Assembly (NCBI RefSeq): GCF_000350225.1
Contig: NW_005179058.1
Location: 124,001 to 188,000 of the forward strand
Direction: 5' to 3'
Length of the DNA stretch: 64,000 bases
From: Chondrus crispus
Taxonomy: Eukaryota > Rhodophyta > Florideophyceae > Gigartinales > Gigartinaceae
In this document: piece after piece, positions 53,752 to 62,458 of the stretch
How positions within the stretch are numbered: the stretch's first letter is position 1
How the letters are laid out: the number at the start of each line of letters is the position of its first letter
Program-made: the position numbers and the translations under genes
Notes under the pieces: generated by a model
The model's input: only the letters and a program-made list of their open reading frames with translations
The model's database searches: none
Told to the model about the DNA's origin: nothing

Positions 53752-55293
53752 CTAAGATTGACGCCGTGCCACCAACATGGGAACGCCGCTATTGGCACCC
53801 GTCTCCTTGTCCACAAACCTCGGAGTCTCAACAATTGTCGAGAAATTCTTCACTTCGCTCGGATTACACGCCAACGTAAACTTGAACCTTCGGTGCATTT
53901 CGGCAAGTACAAGAGGACCTTCATACTCGGCCAGAAAGCGCCCGGCGCAATTCAACTGTCCCATACCAAACGGATTGTACGCCCCCGCTGGTACTCGCTC
54001 CACTGCAATACTGTTTTCAACTGAACCCCATCGCTCCGGCTTAAAAATTAGAGGATCTTTCCATACAGCAGGGTTCCGATGGCAGTTGCGGATGTTGCCG
54101 TAAATCTCGGTCCCTTTCGGGACGTGAACACCACTTCCTCTCAGCGTGATATCTTCCTCTGCAAGGCGCAAGATGTTTGCACCTGGAGGATGCAGTCGTA
54201 GAGTTTCCTTCCACACATTCTTTAAGTAGGACAGGCTTTCTACATCCTCCTTCGTAAGAGGCATTTGTAAAGGTCGGCGTCCACATTTCTCATCCAACTC
54301 CTTGTGAAGAATCGCCTCGATGCGTGGGGAGGAGCACGTCTCCAACATGCTCCATATGATTGCAGTACCGACACTGTGGTACCCAGCGACTGCAAACTCC
54401 AAGACTATAGCGACTAGATCTTCATCAGAATGACCCTGCAGGTCTAAAAGAGAGTCTAGAATGTCCGACTGTCGGGCTTCCTTCTGCGTTTTTGTTTCTT
54501 TGAGGCGTTTAGAAATAAACTCGTTGCACGAGGCATAAAGCCTGTCTTTGCATTGCATCATCCTGTTTCTGGACCCAAAGGAGGCAAATAATCGTCGAAA
54601 AGGTTGATTCACCATCTCTGACATGAGCTCTTCGGTGAGCAAAGAGACATCGTTTGCAAAACGATTGCGCTCCTGGCGTCTCATCTCGGTTCCAAAGGCA
54701 ACGTTGAGAATGACTGATAAGGACATCGCCGACAGTTGTGCAGAAATGTCAACCGTCTCTTGCTTACGTACGGCTAGTTCAAGACTCGCGCAAAGTTCAG
54801 CAGCTGACCTGGACATGGCCTGATGAAAACCGGACAGCATAGAGTGATTGAAACGGTCTCTCAAATTCCGTCTAGCGATACGGTGAGGCGCGTAGGACAT
54901 ACTGAACAGGCCACCGGGAGCAATGAGGCCGAAGACATATTGGAGCTTGGGCGTTCGTGGGAAGATGTGAGGATCTGAGGAGATGTGAATGATGTCTGCG
55001 GGGACAGAAGTGACGAGGACGCGTGAGGGGCCTACCCACAGTGGGAATATGGCACCGTAGGTGTTGCAAAGCGTATCCAGAGAGTCGGCAAAGGTCTTTG
55101 GTGAGCGCATGATGTCGCGCGTGGGACCGGAGGAGAGAAAAGAGAGGAAAGGGGGGCCAGGGGGAAATGAAGACTTCTGAGTGTTTCGGAAGTGATAAAT
55201 GGCTATGCAAATGGAGAGGAGGGCTAAGAAGGGCAACGCCGGCATAACGTGTGTTGGGATGAAGAATGGGTACGAAATTAGGGAAGACAGCAT
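53752..55293 (-). CDS. Cytochrome P450 monooxygenase, 513 aa, intronless
   Basis: A full-length P450 in one exon. It would use NADPH through a P450 reductase to oxidise an unknown small molecule at the ER. An N-terminal membrane anchor (about 8-34) is followed by the proline hinge FPPGPP (43-48). The ExxR motif is KETLR (Glu363, Arg366), then FKPERW (417-422), and the heme loop PFGMGQLNCAG has Cys449 as iron ligand. Two positions are unusual. The I-helix reads AGYHSV (303-308) where AGxDT or AGxET is usual, so the acid and Thr for oxygen activation are absent. The heme loop has Leu447 where Arg is usual. The start is the first Met; Met17 is a possible alternative. The substrate cannot be told from the sequence. 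The lack of introns is notable for a fungal P450. Confidence 0.93.
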   Translation of the reverse strand: MLSSLISYPFFIPTHVMPALPFLALLSICIAIYHFRNTQKSSFPPGPPFLSFLSSGPTRDIMRSPKTFADSLDTLCNTYGAIFPLWVGPSRVLVTSVPADIIHISSDPHIFPRTPKLQYVFGLIAPGGLFSMSYAPHRIARRNLRDRFNHSMLSGFHQAMSRSAAELCASLELAVRKQETVDISAQLSAMSLSVILNVAFGTEMRRQERNRFANDVSLLTEELMSEMVNQPFRRLFASFGSRNRMMQCKDRLYASCNEFISKRLKETKTQKEARQSDILDSLLDLQGHSDEDLVAIVLEFAVAGYHSVGTAIIWSMLETCSSPRIEAILHKELDEKCGRRPLQMPLTKEDVESLSYLKNVWKETLRLHPPGANILRLAEEDITLRGSGVHVPKGTEIYGNIRNCHRNPAVWKDPLIFKPERWGSVENSIAVERVPAGAYNPFGMGQLNCAGRFLAEYEGPLVLAEMHRRFKFTLACNPSEVKNFSTIVETPRFVDKETGANSGVPMLVARRQS

Positions 55294-55524
55294 TGTGGTG
55301 CGACGAAGTGGGACCCGCGTGTTCTTAGAGAGGTGTGGGTACCGATGACGAGGTTGCTAGTTGCTACCACAACTCGGCAACGCAGCTTTCTGTTTGCGCA
55401 ATCTCTTACCACAGCTCAGTGTGAACCGGAGCTTTTTTTTTTTTTCGATTGCGAGCTCCGGTACTGGATGAGAGTACCAATGCAGCAGGTCTAAAGTGGG
55501 TGTGTTATGCCAAAGACACAAACA

Positions 55525-55746
55525 GTACCCTTCTGGGAGGCTCAATTATGTAAAGGGGTCAATTATGAGAAATAACTCTAGGGTCCTCCCCCTCTCAGCA
55601 CTTCACATCTTCCTGAAATACAACCCGCTGCCCACCTCATACCTTTCTCTACTCTCCTAACCATCTAATTGTCGTCATTGATGTCGACGCTGGAGTGATT
55701 TTTCAGAATTGACCCCTTTTCAGAATTGAGCCCCCCAAAAGGGTAC
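55525..55746. mobile_element. 222-bp MITE with long terminal inverted repeats
   Basis: The left end (GTACCCTTCTGGGAGGCTC onward, about 48 bp) and right end (reverse complement GTACCCTTTTGGGGGGCTC onward) match with only a handful of differences. Taking TA as the duplicated target (G-TA-CCC ... GGG-TA-C) gives a Tc1/mariner-type signature. The roughly 125-bp middle has no ORF. Non-autonomous. Confidence 0.78.
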
Positions 55747-56592
55747 ATCTCTGCTTTCTTTTTCTCCTTCTGCCTTCCTGCTTTCCCTTCTATTACATCG
55801 CCTCCAGGGCATGAAACCATGCCAGTCACGACATGCTTGCAAACATATGTACTGATAGAGCGCCATGTTGTCTGAGGTCCATTTCGTCATCAATTCGGAA
55901 GTCCTTCGTTACCAATCGAGTAGAGGAAACGATATCGACCAACCCCACATTCCACCTGTGAGCGTCAGGGCTTCAGAAGCAGACAATTGTGAAGTTGTAC
56001 AACAACCGTGATGGCGAGCTGATTAAGAGTTTCGGGGGGTAGATGTAGATATAGCACAATGCCAAGCTGAATTGATTTGTGCCAACACCGTGATGCAAGG
56101 GAAACGTCGGTTTTCCAATCTCTGTTCTACGCTACTTTCGGACTTTGTTTCCAAGGTCAGGACTGTAAAAATGGTATATGTAGTGGTAATAGAGACGTGC
56201 CCTTAAGACGCAGGTAGTATTAGGTGCTCAGCACATACACATCGCAAAAAACAACGAGAATAACGAGCTGGTCCTGTCGGTTGCTCGGTTGACTTTATTA
56301 TTCGGCGAGCAGGTCCCGAGTGGACGCAAGACAACACAAAGTCAAGTGTGCGTGATGCGAATATAGGGTAGCAGCTTCACCTCATGGTTGACCGGGATTC
56401 AGCCTGGGCCGGAGTGGTACCTCGGGCTCTGGCATATCCATATTTGCTCGAAGCTGGCCGAAAAGGTAGTGTAGAGTGTCACTGCTGATCACATGAATGT
56501 GCGACTAACTTTGAGACCAGCAGGCTCTGTCCCACGGGAAGATGCCCAACAAACAAACTGCAAGCCTTTTTATATGCCTTATCCCCTTTTAT

Positions 56593-56737
56593 ATGTCGAG
56601 GGACCTCGGANNNNNNNNNNNNNNNNNNNNNNNNNNNNNNNNNNNNNNNNNNNNNNNNNNNNNNNNNNNNNNNNNNNNNNNNNNNNNNNNNNNNNNNNNN
56701 NNNNNNNNNNCAGTAACCTTCGGAGGTCCCTCGACAT
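56593..56737. repeat. Inverted repeat interrupted by an assembly gap of 100 Ns (56611-56710)
   Basis: ATGTCGAGGGACCTCGGA (56593-56610) before the gap and its near-reverse-complement TTCGGAGGTCCCTCGACAT (56719-56737) after it. The Ns hide sequence of unknown length. The most likely content is the middle of a TIR element or a long hairpin. Confidence 0.75.
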
Positions 56738-57363
56738 GAAGCTCCTTAAATCGCTTCTTTCTGTCTGAGTCGGTTCAGGTCGGATGTAAGCATATTGTAC
56801 GTACAAGATGAGGGATTTGATATGGTGCACAGTTTGCCAAAGAGGACTGTTCTGCAGATGGGAGGGTGTGGCTTTCGTGACTACTAGGCTGATGTGGCCC
56901 TTAGGTTCGGTGCAGTTTCCTTCTCTTGTGAAATTACGGAGCGCAGGATGAAGGACCACGCCAGTGTGTGAAACGTAAATTTGTAAATTGACACATGAGG
57001 GCCCCGCGATGCCATGGCAGGGTGAAACGCTGGTAAGGGGACTAAGGTCGAGGGCATGAAAGGGATTGATGCTTGAGGGCGGCGCCTCGTCAGATGGCCT
57101 GTGCATGCACAAAAGGCACGATGCATTCCTTAACAGTGCTCTTTCTACCGTCGTTTGGTGGCAGATTTACTGTTGCTTCTCTTACAACGACGAATGAAGG
57201 TACTCCTAGCTTTCCCTAGGGGTATTACAGCATTCGAATTGTCGGACGGACATGTTTCTCACCAATCATTGCTTTCTATAAAACATCAGGCATCAGGAAC
57301 ATCGTGAACTCTCCTGGAATGGTATTCATGTTTTCCCTCAAACTTTCAAACCATCTGCTCTTA

Positions 57364-58256
57364 GAGCAACCCCACCGCGCACATCTATTTGATCAATAGA
57401 ATTTCTGCTCACGATTTTCAACCCCACCGCGCAATTCTATCGCTTTCCGAAATCGAATAGAACCATTTCGGAATCTATCCGGGCCCCGATAGATCCCAAA
57501 AACGTTCTATCCGATGAATAGATTCCCCGATAGAATGACACGTGCCAAGCGTGTCAACCAAATTCCAGCCAAATGTGCCTCCTACTTGCGAGAAGGCGAG
57601 CCGAAACTCCTCGGCAGGCGTGTCGCGCGCTTCATTCAGGCATGCAAATCAGCCTTTCATGTCCTCTAGCAGCGTGGGAGAGGCACATCATCAACAACCA
57701 CCTGTCACAGTATACTACGAATAGCGAAGCGCGCGAACTCGATCATGCCGTCCCAACCGAGAACCTCCGCGCTGCTTCGTCGCTGCAGCATGCACTTCGG
57801 CGACGCGTGACCCGTGCATGCTCGCGACAATGATTTCATCATCCCCATGGCTGTCGTCTGTGTACTGAAGGACGGTTCTGAGGACTTCCATCGGGTTCAT
57901 TGGCGATGATGCCGTGTGGGAGCGCGTAGTTGGACAGTACCGGAGGGAGGGCGCGCGGCGAACAGGGACAGAGGGCACGGGCTGCGGAAGACAGACATGC
58001 AGCCGTGCGGGATTCACGGCGAGGGGTGGGCGTCTCGATGAACGATCGCCTCTTCGCAGACGATGTGTGACGTCTCGCCGCTGTCCGCACGAGCATTCAG
58101 CGATAGAGTTGCAAATATGCGTTGGGGTTGACGCGAATAGAATCCACACGAATAGATTGACGATTCGCCACAAAAATCTATTCGTGCAACCGGCGAATAG
58201 TCAGCGTACACGTTTCATTTCTATCCGGCAATAGAATCGACGCGGTGGGGATGCTC
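57364..58256. mobile_element. PIF/Harbinger-like non-autonomous DNA transposon
   Basis: Flanked by TTA on both sides (57361-57363, 58257-58259), the usual PIF/Harbinger target duplication. Terminal inverted repeats are GAGCAACCCCACCGCG and, on the other strand, GAGCATCCCCACCGCG. Subterminal regions carry many copies of GAATAG/CTATTC. The 893-bp element is too short for a full transposase. Confidence 0.8.
57715..57900 (-). pseudogene. Remnant of a Harbinger transposase N terminus
   Basis: 61 codons from ATG 57900: MNPMEVLRTVLQYTDDSHG, then ATKQRGGSRLGR near the end. An acidic start followed by a KRGGSxxGR-type basic motif is typical, as I remember it, of the first residues of PIF/Harbinger transposases in plants and fungi. 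The catalytic DDE part is absent. Modest confidence, supported by the TTA-flanked TIRs around it. Confidence 0.45.
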
Positions 58257-58791
58257 TTACTGTAGCTGGGATGGTTGGGAATCGCGCAGTCCTGAATGCA
58301 CCACGATCGCACCTTCCCTCACAGTGAAGGGTTTTCTTCGTCAAGGCAGTGTACTAGCCCATAATAAATCCGTAGCTGGAGAACGGTGTCATGCCGTCAC
58401 TATTCCAAATACCCAGGTACCAACAATTGGAACTATGAGCAACAAGAGCAGCCACGGGTTTGCGCCCGACAATAAGTTGCGGCAATCGATTGTCTGTATC
58501 AGACGTTCCTGAATATAACAATCATGTTGCCTTGACTGTAGAACCAAACCGCGATAGTACGCAGGCGTTTGGGCATTATTGTAAATCATCATGACATCCC
58601 AGCTGCTTATCTCACAAAGCCCAAAGACATGGGATACCCTCTGAGCCCATGGCAAATCTATTATGGGACGTTAAGTGGCGTCTTGATCGGCTCGACAAAT
58701 TCTGCGAACAAGCCTGTAGGTTGCAATCAATAACTACTGCATAAAGAAAGGTCACGTATTTTTGGATGTGCGTCGGTTTATTTGAATCGGG

Positions 58792-60011
58792 CTACCACTC
58801 TAGCACATATCGATATCCCTTGTTATCACGGTTTGACAACTTGTCCATGGCTTCATTGATCTGGCTAATGGGGACATGCTCTGTCTTCCACGCATCTGTA
58901 TCTTTCATAAAGTCAATATTCTTCGCGACGAGGTCGAGCATGTCCTTCATTCGTCTTGTCCCAGTAACGACAGTCCCCACGATTTTCTTTTGTTGAAAGA
59001 TAAGGCTACTGAAGTTGTACGAAAAAGTCTGCTGACTCATTGCGGGAATACCGATCTTCACGTAGGTCCCGTTGATTTTCAGCAAGGCCATATATTTGTC
59101 TATGTTACTCTCAACTGGAGTGGTGTCGAGGAGAACATCGAGGCAGCCCCCATGCGCATCAACTTGTGCTTGATCCGACATATTGACAAACTCAAACGCG
59201 CCGGCACCAAGAGCAGCTTCCTTCTTATGCGGGGATGTGGAGAATGCAGTGATGATGCATCCCCTTAACTTAGCGAGTTTGATAGCGGCAGTACCCAAGC
59301 CACCGACACCCGCTACTCCAACCTTAACGTTTGGCCCTGCGTAATCACATATTGGTTCGTAAACCGTACCTCCGCCGCAGAGCAAGGGGCAAGCAATCTC
59401 CGAGGGCACACCATCGGGAATCTTGATCGCAAAGCGCTCTTCAATCCTTTGGATCTTCGAAAAGCATCCTCCATTCTCATTGTAATGAAATTTGGAACTG
59501 CCCCACGCACCAGCAGAATCACCTAAGTATGTCCCCTGATAGCTATCTTCGCAGATATTCTCACGGCCCGCAAGACACGAATCACAGGCACGACAGGAAT
59601 CGCGGATCCAGGTGATGGCGATGCGGTCATCCGGGCGGATGTTTCGGACTGCGGAGCCAACGCGGGTGACGTGGGCGACACCCTCATGGCCAGCAAGAAG
59701 CGGGTAATTTGAGATCCCCCAGTCGTTGTCACGCATATGAATGTCTGTGTGACAAAGGCCGATCATAACGACTTGTGCCTCCACTGTGGTAGCAGTGAAA
59801 GGAGGGAGGGTTACTTGTTTGAGCTCGAAGGGGGCGCCCTGGGGAAGTTGAGAGTAGATGGATAAAGTCAGTCAATACTGGAATAAGAAAGCGAGTGAAA
59901 GTGAGGATGGGGGTGCGTACATACTTTGGCGGGGCATACATAGCCCTCTGTGACAAGGGGGCCATCAGGATCGGGGGGTTGTGCAGACTGGCCGTTCAGA
60001 GTTGGTGGCAT
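58792..60011 (-). CDS. Zinc-dependent alcohol dehydrogenase, 377 aa, two exons
   Basis: A medium-chain alcohol dehydrogenase that interconverts alcohols and aldehydes with NAD(P). Exon 1 is 60011-59925 (29 codons, MPPTLNGQSAQPPDP...CPAK). The 86-bp intron (59924-59839) has GTATGT and CAG ends; exon 2 is 59838-58792. The junction is in phase and gives CPAKGAPFELKQVTLPPF, the normal start of this family. Catalytic zinc ligands: Cys58 in GLCHTDIH, His80-Glu81 in AGHEG and Cys183 in CPLLCGGGTVY. Structural zinc: Cys111, 114, 117 and 125 (CRACDSC ... NIC). The Rossmann motif is GVAGVGGLG (about 203-211). The length is normal. It resembles the cinnamyl alcohol dehydrogenase/YahK branch, which prefers NADP; the substrate is unknown. 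Same strand as the P450 but 3.5 kb away with transposons between, so no evidence of co-regulation. Confidence 0.94.
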
Positions 60012-60440
60012 GGTTGTGGGGGTTGTGAAAAGTGAAGATGTTGAGCAGTGTGGGACGGGAGGGAGCGCGGGGGGAAGGGAGCGGGGGCAGCGCAATTCTA
60101 TAGTACCGAGGGTATAGTAAAGTTTAATTGAAAATTAATTAATTGAGTGCTGGAAAGATGTTGCGACACAGCCGTACAGCGGGGAATTGTGGGTTTCCTG
60201 AAAAAAGTTGGAAGACATGAGGATGGATACGTATAGTACAGTACTCTAGGGTGGACGGGTGGTGGATGTGGCGGAACGGTTCAAAAAAAAGAAGGGCACA
60301 GGCCGGTACACGATTGTTGCACAGGCGTCTGAAGAAAGAGGGTCGGTCGCTTTGGCTTTGGGGCATTGCGGAGTGATGAGCCATTCATCATCATTGAAAT
60401 GATACTTTGAGACATCAATACTGTAGATTTCGAAGAGATT

Positions 60441-60478
60441 TACGCCTATCAATGCTATCTATAGCACTGATAGGCGTT
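60441..60478. repeat. Near-perfect 19-bp stem hairpin
   Basis: Left arm TACGCCTATCAATGCTAT and right arm ATAGCACTGATAGGCGTTA pair almost fully around a 2-base loop. It lies about 430 bp upstream of the ADH start codon. Confidence 0.75.
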
Positions 60479-62368
60479 AATCTCAGCCCGATCTGCCTTG
60501 CACACTCTCTGCAACTCTCCTGCTGACCATTACTGTACATTACACTGCGTACAGAACAGCACGACCTTCAGACTGTAAGCTCGTGAGTTTCCCACTTACA
60601 CGTGTCACAACTAGAACTCAGGTGTTCCCACCGCTCTCTTGCAACACAGCATCACTGCTCAGCGGATCGGCTTTTCGCACCCACTCCCCCCGCTCTCTAT
60701 CTTTGCTCCCTTACCTCCCCTTTTCATCCACTGGTTTCAACCTGTAAGAGCTGTAACGCTCGGAAGCTTCCGCCATCGGATGCCACGCCTCGCAACTTGA
60801 GTTTTTTTTTTCAGCTCAGCAAACAACAGAAACTTGGTTCTACAAGCATGGACAGATGATGTTCAAATGGAAGAATGCCTCGTAAAGAGGCTTATGTCAA
60901 GGCAGTGCTTTACATTCAAAGTCTGGTTCAGCCAACGCTCTGCATCCAGTGGTACACATGGTAACCTGATACTGGCGTGGCATACACTATGCCAATACAG
61001 TATGTGGGTGAATACCGTACAAGATGTAAACCGGCTTGTCTACAGCACTCACACCCTTTCGAAGAGTGTGTTAAGCGAGAGAAGCTTCCGTGCAGTGCCT
61101 GCGAATCCTGCTATAGCCAAACAGAAGAGCCCCGGGTGGTATGCAGAGTAATAGGGCTCAAAGACGACTGGTCATGTTACAGGGCGTCGTCGCCTCTTGT
61201 TGAGATGGGTTTTCTGTAGCGCTGCTACCCTTCGAAGGGTACTGTACGCACACCAGTTAGTTATTCTGTACAGTTACCACCGTACACTGAACCCATCAGC
61301 GGAAGACCTATGCGTTGGAATTGAAACATTTTGTGTGCGGGGACGACGGGAGTGGAAGAGCGTCGGGACCGGCATGGCTGGCAGTGCACGAGGGACGGGT
61401 AGACGAGCAGCAAGATGACGAACAAGCGGAACAACGATGACGGGTGCGGTGTGAGGATCATGACAGAGAAAAGGTGACTTGGCGGATTTCGCTTGGCTTC
61501 AGAAGTTCAGTGCACTCCCGCTCTGTAAGGAAGGTGCGAAGCACGGTTGAAGGTCTCGCTGTGAAATTCCAACGGGGAATCGCATGATGTTACACGTGTA
61601 CTGTATTGGCGTGCTGACAGCGATGAGATTCCACGAGATGTCGAAGATTGGGATGAGATTGAGTCTTGTGATTACTCTCATCAGAAATTTCCCTTTTATG
61701 CGGGCCACGGTGGCATTGCTGACGTGCGGAACCGACACGTCAGACGATGCCAGACATACCATTTCTTCATCTCGGTCGCGCCTACCCTACCCAAGGGTAA
61801 TGGCAAGCACGCAAAAACAGACACCCCTCTTTTTTTTGGACTACCGCACACGATTATTGTTTTTACCTTGCATGCCTTCCTGTCGTGATCGTCAACTCCT
61901 AGCGACAGCTGCCCCCCTGGCACGCACAGTGCAGTATGGTGTCAGTGTCACGCTGGAGAGGCGCAGACTTCGCATGAAAGTTAGCGTGTCGAGGTAGGTT
62001 TTTTTTGTCAAGTTGGAAACAGTACCATTCCGGGCAACATTCTTGTTCAACGGCGACGGCGAGGTAGTGCCGTGCAGCCGACAGCGATAAAAAAGTTTCG
62101 AAAATTGTTGCAGGCCCTCCTGTGCAAAGAACCCACCTCCAGACATCTCCCTCGCAACTCGTGTGCAAGAAGGCGAATCAAAAGAGAACAGTCAAGAAAG
62201 AGTGGGTACAGACATCTGTACCGTTGCAACCCATTGTTCAGATAAAGGTTCAGTATTGAATTTATTTACATTTTAGAAATATTGCTATTGTTTTTTTTTT
62301 TTCTGGCAATCCACTGTTACTTATCCTCCATGCCACCCCCGAATGCAATGCCGTCTCCACATCCATTT

Positions 62369-62376
62369 CTATAAAG
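62369..62376 (+). promoter_or_regulatory. Probable TATA box of the GH36 gene
   Basis: CTATAAAG lies about 85 bp upstream of the ATG at 62459 and is followed by a CT-rich tract (CACCCTCTTTCTTTG), a common layout for fungal core promoters. Confidence 0.45.
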
Positions 62377-62458
62377 ACCTCGGGGGGGTTACAAGAACAC
62401 TTCTGCATTCACCCTCTTTCTTTGTCGCTCTGCGCCTTTCTTGACACCGTCGTCCGCC

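Larger units (their letters stand above)
55294..57363. other. Intergenic region with MITE and assembly gap; no gene seen
   Basis: Between the P450 start and the Harbinger-like element no coding region is convincing. It holds a T-run near 55433-55446 flanked by GGAGCT...AGCTCC, the MITE at 55525-55746 and the gap at 56611-56710. The P450 promoter should lie in the first few hundred bases; I see no clear TATA box. Confidence 0.6.
60012..62458. other. Intergenic region between divergent ADH and GH36 genes
   Basis: 2.4 kb without a convincing gene; frames present are short and lack motifs. Contains a near-perfect hairpin at 60441-60478 and T-runs near 60800, 61830 and 62000. The two genes are transcribed away from each other, so both promoters lie here. 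Confidence 0.6.

Noticed and set aside
60834..61219. Overlapping ORFs of 80-105 codons between ADH and GH36
   Set aside because: No domain, no coding-like composition and no partner; treated as chance frames.
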